Assembly: GCA_035535055.1 (NCBI GenBank)
Contig: DATLQT010000100.1
Span: 18,470 to 82,469, forward strand
Length of the DNA: 64,000 bases
From: UBA6019 sp035535055
GTDB taxonomy: Bacteria > Chloroflexota > Dormibacteria > Dormibacterales > Dormibacteraceae
Direction: 5' to 3'
Within the stretch, counting starts at the first letter, position 1. Every line of letters begins with the position of its first letter. Positions 45,255 to 54,117 of the stretch are shown here, piece by piece. Position numbers and translations under genes: made by a program. The notes below the pieces were generated by a model that saw nothing but the letters and a program-made list of their open reading frames with translations, was not told where the DNA came from and did no database searches.

Positions 45255-45775
45255 GCGAAGCCAGATGGCGGTCGACCCCAAGTCCCTCCAACCCCGCCTC
45301 CGAAGCCGCCGGCCACACAGGTTGACCAAGCGCTGATGAACGAATGGCGATCAGTCGCATTCTGATTTGGATAATCGATCGTGCCTCCGTACAAACTTGC
45401 TCCGGCGGCCACCGGGAGACCGGCAGCAGGTCCGGCTCCAAGATAGATACCGCCTTCCTTGCTGACAGTGCCTGTAAGCGTCACACCGAGAAATGGATCG
45501 TCGACCAGCAGGCCCAGAGGGATAGTCACAGACGCTGCCTTGTAGTCGACCGGCTTGTCGAAGTACAGACAGGGGCCGCTGCCCCAAATTGGCAGGTTCG
45601 CTGAACCAACTCGACATAGTCCGGACGGGTCCGTCGCGTTAACAGGGCTGTCTGTTGCATAAAGGAAAGGCTGCCGAGTGGCGGGCGTGGCTGGATCTCG
45701 GCGGGATGAACTGAGCCGAAGTTGGATCGTAATTCCGCGCCCTCAGGTAGAACAAACCGTAAGGTGGCGACCCTG
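45152..45775 (-). pseudogene. Orphan Rhs tip B: core end plus distinct C-terminal domain, frameshifted
   Basis: It starts immediately after the immunity A stop and encodes the end of the Rhs core: GLFYLRARNYDPTSAQF, then, after a one-base frame change, RDPATPATRQPFLYATDSP and DPSGLC. A C-terminal domain of about 145 residues follows, Gly-rich with YLGAGPAAGLPVAAGASLYG and FGGGVGGTWGRPP, ending VPSWAW. This domain is not similar to CT-A or CT-C apart from composition. The core part carries a frameshift and no start codon, so it is a displaced cassette. Confidence 0.75.
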
Positions 45776-46009
45776 TTATCTGCCAAAAGTGATCACAACC
45801 ATGTAGCCAGCAGCCATGATCAAGAGGATTCCAAAAATACCGGCCGCAGCGCGGTCCACTACCGAGGGCTGTGTTCGTGTGAGAGTTCGCCACCAAAAAC
45901 CGCCACCCAATATTCGATGGGAGGGCATCAAAGCCCCTAGCAGATTGAATGCACCTAACACGGCCAACAGGACGACACCGATGAGGACCGTCACCAGCCA
46001 GACGCCCAA
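45776..46009 (-). CDS. Putative Rhs immunity protein A (two-helix membrane protein)
   Basis: A 77-residue protein from TTG 46009. Helix 1 is VWLVTVLIGVVLLAVLGAF, then a loop with GGGFWWRTLTRTQP, and helix 2 GIFGILLIMAAGYMVVITF. It overlaps the 3' end of the large rhs gene by 19 bases, so translation is coupled to the toxin gene. It is homologous to the protein at 43910-44140. Small size, tight overlap and membrane location suggest an immunity protein against a toxin acting at or in the membrane, but no experimental family is recognised. Confidence 0.65.
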   Translation of the reverse strand: MGVWLVTVLIGVVLLAVLGAFNLLGALMPSHRILGGGFWWRTLTRTQPSVVDRAAAGIFGILLIMAAGYMVVITFGR

Positions 46010-49000
46010 GTCGCGATTGAGTGAGCAGCTTGAGCAGCGGATACAAGTGGATTATTAACCTCGGATGTAACCCAATTCGTCCTGTATACGTCCGTGTAGG
46101 TGTTATAGCTGATGAGGCCGGCGCCACCGCCAATTGATGGCGGCGCATACTTTCCGGCTGGGTAGCTCGCCTCCTCAACATCGACCGGGTTCCCATTGAC
46201 CCCGGTGCCTGTGGAGCTCGACAGCGATGCCGAGTACGGTCCGACACCCGCGCCGGCGAAGTTTCTATGGAAGCCCTTACCGAGATCGGCAGCACACGTC
46301 GCAGACCCGCTGGCCTGCACCCCGAACCCTGCGGTGACGTAACCGCCCCAGATTCCGTTTCCATCCGCTGCCTTGTAGCCGCCGGTAGTCCTCGCGGCGT
46401 ACAAGTCACCGTTGCCGCAGTAACCAACCGCCCATTCTGTCGACCCGCCTTCTGAGCCACCGAACCCGACGCCTCCCGCGGTCCAACCAGCGCACCAAAG
46501 ACCGCTCGGATCACCTCCGTTGATCGGCGAGTCATGCACATATACGTAAGGTTGCCTGGTCACCACCGAGAGCGGATCTCGAGCCGCGAATCCACCTGTG
46601 GCGGGGTCGTAGAACCGTGCCCGTAGGTAGTTGAGCCCGGACTCGGAATCGAGGTACTGGCCCGCGAAGCCGAATGGATTCGCCGTCGTACCCGTGCTCG
46701 ACGACAGGTTCCCGTAAGCGTCGTACGTCGTCGTGGCCGCGGTTGCGCCCGCCGAGTTGGTTAGCGCTCGCGTCGAGCCGAGCTGGTCCTGGTGGTAGTA
46801 AAGGACCGTGCTGCCAGAGATCTGCTCCAGCGGCAGCCCACCGAGCCCGGTCAAGTAGGCGGTCGACCCGTCTTTGATGATCAGCGGCAGCCCCTGGGCG
46901 GTGTCCCAGGTGAAGGTCTCTGAGCCGCCGTTGACCGTCTTGGAAGTCCGGAGCCCGTCGCCGTTGTAGGTGTAGGTGCCGGTGGTGGTTCCCGCCGAGT
47001 AGCTGAGCAGGTGGTTGGCCTGGTCCCAGCCGTAGCTGGCGAGGTTGCTGGAGGCGTCGGTCCGGCTCACCCGGTTGCCCCTGGCGTCGTAGGCGTAGGT
47101 GTACTTCTGGACCTGGGTGCCGCCGTTGGTGATGGTGTCGGTGGAGAGCTGGTCGGCGTTGTCGTAGGCCAGCGCCCCCTGGTTGCCGCCCGTGGTGTTG
47201 ATCGCGGTCACCCGGTCGGCGGCGTCGTAGCCGTACCCCTGGCTGCCGCCCGAGGTCAGCCGGTTCTGGGTGTCGTACCCGAAGCTGCTGGTCCCATCCG
47301 AGGTCAATTGCCCGGCGGCGTCGCGGCCGTAGGTCTCGCTGAAGAAGGGCGAGCTCGACCCCTGCTGGTCACCGATCGAGGTCAGGTGGCCAGCACGGTC
47401 GTAGACCTCGGTCGCTGTGACCGTGTTCGGGTAGGCGATCGAGGTCAGCTCGCTGTTGGCGTCGTAGGAGTAGGTCGTCTGGTGGCTCAGCCAGTCGCTG
47501 ACCGTCTTGAGACGCCCGGCCGCGTCGTAGGTCCTCAAGACCGTCCCCAAAGAGGCGGGGTAGGCGATCGAGGTCAAGAGGCTCGACTTGTCGTACACAT
47601 AGCCCACGGTGGCGCCCGAGCCGTCGGTCGAGGAGGTCAGCCGGCCCAGGTTGTCGTACTGGTAGCCGGTGGTGCCGGTGCCGTCGGTCATCTGGGTGCG
47701 GCGGCCGTCCTTGTCGTACTGGTAGCCGGCCGTGCCCGGCTGGGCGGTCTGGTAGGCGGCCTGGATCAACTGGTTGCCGGCATCGTACGCGTAGGAAGTG
47801 ACGGCGCCCGCGGCGTCGGTCATCGAGGTCAGGTCCCCGACCAGGTCGTAGCCGTAGCCGGTCACCCGGCCAAGAGCGTCGGTGACCGACGTCTTCCGGT
47901 CCAGGGCGTCGTAGGCGTAGGTCGTCGTGTGGTTGAGCCCGTCGGTCTGCTGGGTGACGTTGCCATCCCCGTCGTAGGTCGTGCCCTGGGTCGAGCTGTC
48001 CGGCCGGGTGAGGAGGGTCAGCTCGTTGTCGTAGTCGAACGCGGAGCTGGTGGTGTGATTGTTGGCGTCGGTGACCGAGGTCCGGTTCCGGTTCGGGTCG
48101 TAGGCGTAGGTGGTGACGTGGCTCAGCGGATCGGTGACCGTGAGAACGTCGCCGAATGCGTTGGCGGTGTAGCCGGTCGTGTACTGGCTCGGGTTGCCGC
48201 CGGTGACGTTGCCCAGCGGCGACACCGAGGAGGTCATCCGCCCAACCCCGTCGAAGGCGTAGGTCGTCTCGTCGCCGGCGTTGTCGGTCGAGCTGACCCG
48301 GTCGCCGTCGCTGTTGTAGGTGTAGGTCGTCACCCGGTTCTCGGGGTCGGTCGCGGTCAGGAGGTCGCCGGGCTGGCTGGTGTCGTAGGAGTAGGAGGTC
48401 ACGGCGTTGCCGCCGCCGGTCAGCGGGGTCGACTTGCTGGTCAGGTGGCCGGTCGTGTTGTAGCTGTAGGTCGTCGTGACCCCGGCGGGGTCGATGACCG
48501 TCCCCGGCTCGTTGAGGCTGTTGTAGCCGCCATGGGTCGTGGTCCGGCCGAGCGGGTCGACCGCGGTGAGCAGGTTGCCCTGCGAGTCGTAGGTCAGGGT
48601 CGTCGTCCGTCCCAGCGGGTCGGTGATCGCGGTCTGCGCCAGCGTGACCGGGTCGTACTGGTAGGTCGTGGTCGCCTGCAGCGAGGTGCCCAGCGCGGCG
48701 GTCCGGCTGACCAGGAGCCCGTTGAGATACTCCTCCTGGGTCTGGTAGTTGCGGGGGTCGGTGATGGTGGTGGTCGAGCTGACCCCGTCCGAGCTGTAGC
48801 TGAACTTGGTGATCCGGCCGAGCGGATCCTGCTGCTGGGTGACCTGGCCGCCCGAGTAGGTGTTGGTCGTGCCCGGGCAGGAGCCGGCCGTGCACTTGGC
48901 GTCCTTGAAGTTGGTGAGCTCGTGCGACGTGTCATAGGAGTAGGAGGTGACGCCGCCGCCGAGGTCGGTGACCGAGGCCAGGTTCCCAGACCCGTCATAG

Positions 49001-52000
49001 CCATAGCTGACGCTTCGCCCGGCCGGGTCGGCGATCTTGGTGATGTGGGTGCCGGTGAAGTTGAGGGTCAGCGCCCGGCCGGCCGGGTCGGTGACCGTCG
49101 ACAGCTGGCCCGATCCGTTGTAGGCCAGCGAGGTCGTAAAGCCGGCGGGGTCGACCTCGGCCGTGAGCCGGCCGCTGGAGTCGAACTTCATCTGGCTCTG
49201 GTCCTTCTGCGTCAGCGTGTAGCTGCCGTCCCCGTTCTTGACCAGGGTCGCGATCGTCCTCGGCGCCGCCGAGAAGGCGGACGTGGTCGAGTTCCAACTG
49301 AAGAGGGTCTTGGCGCCGGTCGACTGGCTGACGGTGGCGTTGCCGCTGCCGTCGAGGCTCAGGCTGAAGCCGTAGGAGTTCGACCAGCCGAAGCCGAGCG
49401 GACCGTCGACCGAGGCCCGGTTGCTGGAATAGGTGCGGTTGAAGTCGATGGCCAGCCCGCGACCGGGGATCGAGAGGTCGTCGGCCGTCTGCCAGAACTC
49501 GCCGGTGACGGTGTTGATGGGGTCGCCATAGAGCGGCGGGTGGGTGCACATCCAGCAGCTGCCGCTGGCGTCGAGCTCGTCGGCGGTCGGACCCTGGCCC
49601 AAGGAGTAGAAACGGTACTGGAGGTAGATCCCGGCCGGGTCGTAGCCGTTGGTGTCGGCAGTATCGATGTGGGCGGTGTTGCCGTTCGCCGAGTCCCAGA
49701 ACATGCCCGGGTAGTCGCCGGTCGTCTGGTGCTGGTTGGCGTGGACGGTGAAGCTGCCGATCCTGGTGATCGGGTAGTCGTCGAAGTGGTAGAGCAGGAC
49801 GGCGCCGGTCGTGCCCAGGGCCGAGGTCGGGGCGGTGAAGCTGGAGGTGTACTGAGCGACGTTGGAGATCCGGAGGTCGTCGATGGCCAGAGAGCGGATG
49901 GCCGAGTAGTCGTAAAGACCGCCCGGCCCGGCCGGGGCGCCCGCGCCGCTCACGGTCAGGTCCAGGTTCTGAGTGCCGTTGACGAAGGCGCGGACGTCGG
50001 AGCCGTCGTAGCTGACCGCGATGTGGTACCAGCAGGTCGAGCACCATGGATTGGATGGCAAGGTGATGTTCGAGCTGCCACCCGGGTAGTTGGCGGAGAA
50101 GGTGCCGCCGGCCGAGATCCCGATCCCGGCCGTCAGGGTTCCAGTCGATGGATCCAGGTACCCGATGCCAGCCGCGCTGCCGGTGGTCGCCCAGCTGCCG
50201 AAGCTCTTGAACCAACCCTCCACGGTCCAGTTGGAAGCAGCAGCGAGGCTGCTGCCGCTCACCATCTTGACCGTCCCCGCCGGCGCTGGGTCGTAGCCGG
50301 TGCTTCGAATGGTCAGGTAGTTGCCAAAGGGCGCGGTGGGCCCGCCGGCCGGCTCAGGGGGCGGGTTGACCGTGACCGCGGACGACGGGCTCGAGGCGGA
50401 GCCGTTGGCGGTTATGCCCAGGGCGGTGACCTTGAAGGTGTAGGACTGGAAGCCGGCCAGCGGACCCAGGTTGGCGCTGGTTGCCGAGGCTGGAACGGTG
50501 ACTGACGAGGTGTAGCCGGCCGCCGAGGTGCCGTTGACGCTGTAGCCGGTGACGGCCCCGCTCGAGGGCGCCGTCCAGGAAACCGACGCGGAGCCGGCAC
50601 CGGCAGTCGCGGTGACGCCGGTCGGAGCCGTGGGAACGGCGTCGCCGGCGGCGTTGAAGTGGGCGGAGACCTGGGTCGCGGTCAGCGCTGTGGGGTAGAC
50701 GGCGACCTCATCGAGGCTGCCATTGAGCTTCTGGTTGCCGCTGGTGAGTCTGCCCAGCTCGAGGCCTTTCGAGTCGGCGCTCCCCGACCCGGTGCTGTAG
50801 GACGAGCTGCCGATCGACTGGCCATCGAGGTAGGCCTTGACCGTCGATCCGTCCCAGGTCGTGTCGAGCAGGTGCCAGTGGCCGTCGGCGATCGTCGAGC
50901 TCGCCGTGAAGCGCTGGCCGTTGTAGCCGCCGTTGCAGTCGTAGCTGGTGACGAACACGACCTGGTTGCCGCCGGCAAGGAGGAGGCCGCTCTCGTAGTT
51001 GTTGCAGTAGCTGGCAGGGGCGCCGCCATAAGCGAGGAGGGCCTGGTCGGTGGTGGAGGTGGTCTGGACCCAGGCCTCAAAGGTCCGCGCGGACGTTCCG
51101 GCCGGCATCCCCGATGCCTGGTTGTTCTGCAGGTAACCACTACCACCGGCCGACCAGGCCGGGTCGCCGGAGTCATTGCCGAGGGCACCTGAGGCGCCGG
51201 CGCTGCCGCCGGAATAGCTCGCGGTGTGGCCGTTACCGCTGGAGTCGGCGCCCATCGATCCCCCGTCATCGAGGCGGTAGTAGGAGGCCGGGTGGTCGCC
51301 CTGGACGGTCGAGGCGTAAGTGGTCGACGGCCCGGTCGGGGTAGCGCCGGCGGCGCCGCTCGCGGTGCCGATGCCGAACCGGTTGACGGCCGTGATTGTG
51401 AACGTGTAGCTGCTTCCACCCTTGAGCCCGTAGATGGTCGCCGACGTGGCTGTAGCGGCTGCCGAGATCGAGGAGGTGGCGGCGCCGCCGAGGCTGGCCG
51501 TGACGAGATAGGCGACGACGGGAGCCGAACTGGCAGCGCTGGCCGCCGTCCAGGAGACGGTCGCCCGGTTGGCGCCGGCGACGGCGGTGACAGCGCTCGG
51601 TGCGCCCGGGCGGGCGTTGGCGCTGGCATCGAAATGAGCGCCGATCTGGGTCGCGCTGAGTGCCGATGGATAGATGGCGACCTCGTCGATTCCGCCGTGG
51701 GTGGCGTAACCGTTGGTCGTCAGGCGCCCGACGACCAGCCCGTTGGAGTCGGCAGTGCCCAGGCTCCTGTTGAAGGCCTGGCTGCCGATCGACTGGCCGT
51801 CGAGGTAGGCGTTGACGGTGGTCCCGTCCCAGCTCACGGCGATGAGGTGCCAAGTGCCGTCCGAGATCGTTCGGGGGGCCGTGAAGGTCATGGGCGTGTA
51901 GCCGCCGTTGCAGTCGTAGCCGGTGATGAAGCTGACCTGGTCGCCCGCCACAAGACCCAATCCGCTCTCGAGGTAGCCGCAGTAGTACCCGTTGCCGTTG

Positions 52001-52389
52001 CCGCCGTAGGAGAGAACCACCTGGTCGGCCGTGGAGGTGGTGTTGACCCACGCCTCGAAAGTGCGGGCCGAGGTTCCGGTCGGCAGGCCGGTCCCGGCCG
52101 CGTATTGGACCATGCCGCCGGAGAAGGTCGCCGCCGTATCGCTGTCGCCGATCAACGCCCCGGCCGTGCCCAGGGTGACCGAGCCCGAGTAGGTGCCTGT
52201 CCGGTTGTTCCCCGAGGCGTCGGCCGCGGTTGAGCCGGAGGCCTCGCCGAGCCGGTAGTAGACCGCCGGCGAGTCGGCCTGGATCGTCGCGGAATAGCTG
52301 GTCGCTTGGGCTGTAATCGCCAGCCGCAAGGCGGGCAAGAGACCGACAGCGAGCAACGCGACGACGGCCGAAGCGATCTTCTTGAACAA
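45991..52389 (-). CDS. Rhs/YD-repeat polymorphic protein with LamG and fibronectin domains
   Basis: A 2132-residue exported protein. A signal peptide (FKKIASAVVALLAVGLLPAL) is followed by alternating LamG-like and fibronectin-III modules (LamG about 30-255 and 355-570, FN3 about 256-350 and 580-670, a third LamG about 690-860). The DUF6531 Rhs start DPINTVTGEF lies at 956, then many YD repeats (YDxxGxLTxxxD) to about 1860. The core YHQDQLGSTRAL lies at 1864 and DPSGL at 1960. The last 168 residues are a Gly/Ser/Ala-rich C-terminal domain of unknown type. The start is TTG 52389 with AGGAGGG 7 bases upstream; the frame extends further but without support. Its stop lies inside the immunity A gene. 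Confidence 0.9.
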   Translation of the reverse strand: MFKKIASAVVALLAVGLLPALRLAITAQATSYSATIQADSPAVYYRLGEASGSTAADASGNNRTGTYSGSVTLGTAGALIGDSDTAATFSGGMVQYAAGTGLPTGTSARTFEAWVNTTSTADQVVLSYGGNGNGYYCGYLESGLGLVAGDQVSFITGYDCNGGYTPMTFTAPRTISDGTWHLIAVSWDGTTVNAYLDGQSIGSQAFNRSLGTADSNGLVVGRLTTNGYATHGGIDEVAIYPSALSATQIGAHFDASANARPGAPSAVTAVAGANRATVSWTAASAASSAPVVAYLVTASLGGAATSSISAAATATSATIYGLKGGSSYTFTITAVNRFGIGTASGAAGATPTGPSTTYASTVQGDHPASYYRLDDGGSMGADSSGNGHTASYSGGSAGASGALGNDSGDPAWSAGGSGYLQNNQASGMPAGTSARTFEAWVQTTSTTDQALLAYGGAPASYCNNYESGLLLAGGNQVVFVTSYDCNGGYNGQRFTASSTIADGHWHLLDTTWDGSTVKAYLDGQSIGSSSYSTGSGSADSKGLELGRLTSGNQKLNGSLDEVAVYPTALTATQVSAHFNAAGDAVPTAPTGVTATAGAGSASVSWTAPSSGAVTGYSVNGTSAAGYTSSVTVPASATSANLGPLAGFQSYTFKVTALGITANGSASSPSSAVTVNPPPEPAGGPTAPFGNYLTIRSTGYDPAPAGTVKMVSGSSLAAASNWTVEGWFKSFGSWATTGSAAGIGYLDPSTGTLTAGIGISAGGTFSANYPGGSSNITLPSNPWCSTCWYHIAVSYDGSDVRAFVNGTQNLDLTVSGAGAPAGPGGLYDYSAIRSLAIDDLRISNVAQYTSSFTAPTSALGTTGAVLLYHFDDYPITRIGSFTVHANQHQTTGDYPGMFWDSANGNTAHIDTADTNGYDPAGIYLQYRFYSLGQGPTADELDASGSCWMCTHPPLYGDPINTVTGEFWQTADDLSIPGRGLAIDFNRTYSSNRASVDGPLGFGWSNSYGFSLSLDGSGNATVSQSTGAKTLFSWNSTTSAFSAAPRTIATLVKNGDGSYTLTQKDQSQMKFDSSGRLTAEVDPAGFTTSLAYNGSGQLSTVTDPAGRALTLNFTGTHITKIADPAGRSVSYGYDGSGNLASVTDLGGGVTSYSYDTSHELTNFKDAKCTAGSCPGTTNTYSGGQVTQQQDPLGRITKFSYSSDGVSSTTTITDPRNYQTQEEYLNGLLVSRTAALGTSLQATTTYQYDPVTLAQTAITDPLGRTTTLTYDSQGNLLTAVDPLGRTTTHGGYNSLNEPGTVIDPAGVTTTYSYNTTGHLTSKSTPLTGGGNAVTSYSYDTSQPGDLLTATDPENRVTTYTYNSDGDRVSSTDNAGDETTYAFDGVGRMTSSVSPLGNVTGGNPSQYTTGYTANAFGDVLTVTDPLSHVTTYAYDPNRNRTSVTDANNHTTSSAFDYDNELTLLTRPDSSTQGTTYDGDGNVTQQTDGLNHTTTYAYDALDRKTSVTDALGRVTGYGYDLVGDLTSMTDAAGAVTSYAYDAGNQLIQAAYQTAQPGTAGYQYDKDGRRTQMTDGTGTTGYQYDNLGRLTSSTDGSGATVGYVYDKSSLLTSIAYPASLGTVLRTYDAAGRLKTVSDWLSHQTTYSYDANSELTSIAYPNTVTATEVYDRAGHLTSIGDQQGSSSPFFSETYGRDAAGQLTSDGTSSFGYDTQNRLTSGGSQGYGYDAADRVTAINTTGGNQGALAYDNADQLSTDTITNGGTQVQKYTYAYDARGNRVSRTDASSNLASYGWDQANHLLSYSAGTTTGTYTYNGDGLRTSKTVNGGSETFTWDTAQGLPLIIKDGSTAYLTGLGGLPLEQISGSTVLYYHQDQLGSTRALTNSAGATAATTTYDAYGNLSSSTGTTANPFGFAGQYLDSESGLNYLRARFYDPATGGFAARDPLSVVTRQPYVYVHDSPINGGDPSGLWCAGWTAGGVGFGGSEGGSTEWAVGYCGNGDLYAARTTGGYKAADGNGIWGGYVTAGFGVQASGSATCAADLGKGFHRNFAGAGVGPYSASLSSSTGTGVNGNPVDVEEASYPAGKYAPPSIGGGAGLISYNTYTDVYRTNWVTSEVNNPLVSAAQAAHSIATWASGW

Positions 52390-52650
52390 TCCCGGGCCCT
52401 CCTGGAGCTGTGGCGTTGAGTTCTTATGAGGAGCGGCTTCCGGACCGAGACCTCGGGTGGTGCAGGACGACACTCTCGGCCGGCCCGAAGACGTATCAGG
52501 GACAGGGGTTGAGAGATCCGCCGACATCGAGTTGGGAGGACTCCGACCTGTCACCCGGCCGTTGGCGGCATGACAACGATCTGACCCCGGTCGAGCCGTG
52601 GCGAGACTTATCTCGCTACCGCTAAAAGCGGTCAATCGTGCCCCAGTTGG

Positions 52651-53157
52651 TCACGGGTTGGGTCTAAGTTGGGTTGACTGATCGGCCGGCCGGACACCGT
52701 TCAAAATCAGGTGGTTCAGCTCGTCGGAGCCGATCCCGAGGAGGCTGATGGCGGCGATCTCTTCCTCTGTCACGCCGCGCGCCCGGAGGTGGTGCGCCTG
52801 GCGGTGATCGAGCTCGCGAACCAGCGCCACCCGGGCCGGCCTGCCGCCGCGTGCGCCCGATTCACTAGAGCTCGGATTCCGGCGAGCCGTTAAGAAGAAG
52901 CCGCCCGACTCCAGCCTTGCCCTGAGGTCAGCCAGCAGCTCTCGAGCCCGAGCGCGGAACCTACCGCGTTCCGCCCGCGCCCGGCGTCGGTAGGCGGCGG
53001 CGAGCGCCGCGCCCAGGCCGCCCGGACCGGTCGGCTGTCGACGCCAACAATTCGCCAACAGTTGGAGGCAGCTTGAGTTCAGCGTGCGGATAGCGTGCGC
53101 ACAACGTGCGGTCGAGACCGTTCGCTTTCGCCTCCTCCAGGGGGATACGCAGTACAT
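52651..53157 (-). CDS. Hypothetical protein upstream of rhs
   Basis: Up to 168 residues. The C-terminal 110 look like protein: an Arg-rich helix (RARAERGRFRARARELLADL), then HHLRARGVTEEEIAAISLLG and SDELNHLIL. The N-terminal 45 residues are poor and overlap the Shine-Dalgarno and start of the divergent pilin gene, so the real start is probably further in. I do not recognise a family. It lies between the rhs gene and the conjugation remnant. Confidence 0.4.
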   Translation of the reverse strand: MYCVSPWRRRKRTVSTARCAHAIRTLNSSCLQLLANCWRRQPTGPGGLGAALAAAYRRRARAERGRFRARARELLADLRARLESGGFFLTARRNPSSSESGARGGRPARVALVRELDHRQAHHLRARGVTEEEIAAISLLGIGSDELNHLILNGVRPADQSTQLRPNP

Positions 53158-53417
53158 GAAGACTTTTCATCGAGCCAGCCTCGAGTCGCTCCTGGCGGCG
53201 GGCGGTGCGGCGGTCCTGCTCACGATCCTGCTCGCCGTCCCCGCCTACGCCACTAGCGACCTCAATACTGTCATCGACAGCGTCCGCAATTGGGTCGCCG
53301 GCCTGCTCGCAGCGCTGGCGTCCTTTTTCCTCACCATCGGCGCCGCGCGCTACCTCACCGCCAACGGCAATCCGCAGGCGGTTGAGGAGGGCGAGGCCGC
53401 GATCAAGTCGTCGCAGG
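53156..53417 (+). pseudogene. Pilin-like (VirB2/TrbC-type) conjugation protein, truncated
   Basis: ATG 53156 with AGGGGGAT 10 bases upstream. The first 85 residues have a signal peptide (LLAAGGAAVLLTILLAVPAYAT), two hydrophobic helices (NWVAGLLAALASFFLTIGAARY) and NGNPQAVEEGEAAIKSS, the pattern of small T4SS pilin-like subunits in actinobacterial elements. At about 53417 the frame runs into an unrelated ATPase fragment, so the last helix is lost. Confidence 0.65.
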
Positions 53418-53419
53418 CG

Positions 53420-54117
53420 CACCGCCCGCAACGTACTCGGCCAGTCAGCGTCGACCGTCGACCTGGCCGACGGGATCGACAAGAACAAGATCCTGCATGT
53501 CTCGCTGGCCAAAGGCCTGCTTGGCGAGGAGACGAGTCACCCCGTCGGTTCGTTCATGGTCGCCCGCGTCGGGCAGGCGGCGATGGAGCGGCCGGCCGTC
53601 CCGGGGTCTGGAGGCGGACTTCAACCTCTACCTGGACGAGTTCCAGAACTACCCGCACCTCCCCAAGAGCCTCGACGAGGTCCTGGTCGAGCCCCGCGGC
53701 TACCACCTCAGCCTGGTGCTGGCGAACCAGCATCTCGGCCAGCTGGCCAGCCCGACGCGCGAGGAGCTGGCCTCCAACACGCGTACGCGGGTCGTCTTTC
53801 AATCCGGTTTCAATCCGGCCAGGAGGATGCCGGCTATCTCGCCCGGGAGTTCGACCCATGGCTCGAGGAGCGGCATCTACGCAACCACGAGCCGTACCAA
53901 GTTGCGGTCCGGATGTTCTCGTCCGGACACAGGGGGCCGCCCGCTCATCGGTCGCACGCGGCCCGCGGCCGACGCCCTCGGCGCCGACCATTCAGAGCGG
54001 CTCATCGACAGCGCTCTGGAGCGACGCGGCCGGTCACGCGATGTGGTTGAAGTCGAGATCGCGGCCCGGCTGGGACGGTTCGGTTTCGACGACGGTAGTG
54101 CAGAGGCCGCACTGTGA
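53420..54117 (+). pseudogene. Conjugative coupling-protein/TraG-like ATPase, C-terminal fragment with frameshifts
   Basis: Pieces in two alternating frames make a consistent ATPase C-terminus: RNVLGQSASTVDLADGIDKN and ILHVSLAKGLLGEETSHPVG in one, FNLYLDEFQNYPHLPKSLDE (Walker B type) and LANQHLGQLASPTREELASN in the second. It then returns to the first with EDAGYLAREFDPWLEERHLR and to the second for the VEVEIAARLGRFGF end. At least three indels are required. The Walker A half is missing. It probably served as the DNA-pumping ATPase of the element's transfer system. Confidence 0.72.

Noticed and set aside
46700..49600. Possible tandem DNA repeats or CRISPR-like array
   Set aside because: The periodicity comes from YD-repeat codons; units vary and there are no identical repeats with unique spacers. 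I see no CRISPR array or cas gene in the window.
47011..50505. 1164-residue open frame on the + strand antisense to rhs
   Set aside because: It is a GC-rich shadow of the rhs gene (VGD/RGQ-like low-complexity translation with no domain). The - strand frame has clear YD repeats.
52390..52635. N-terminal extension of the Rhs protein to 2214 residues
   Set aside because: The extension precedes a good signal peptide and an AGGAGGG at correct distance from TTG 52389, so it is probably not translated.
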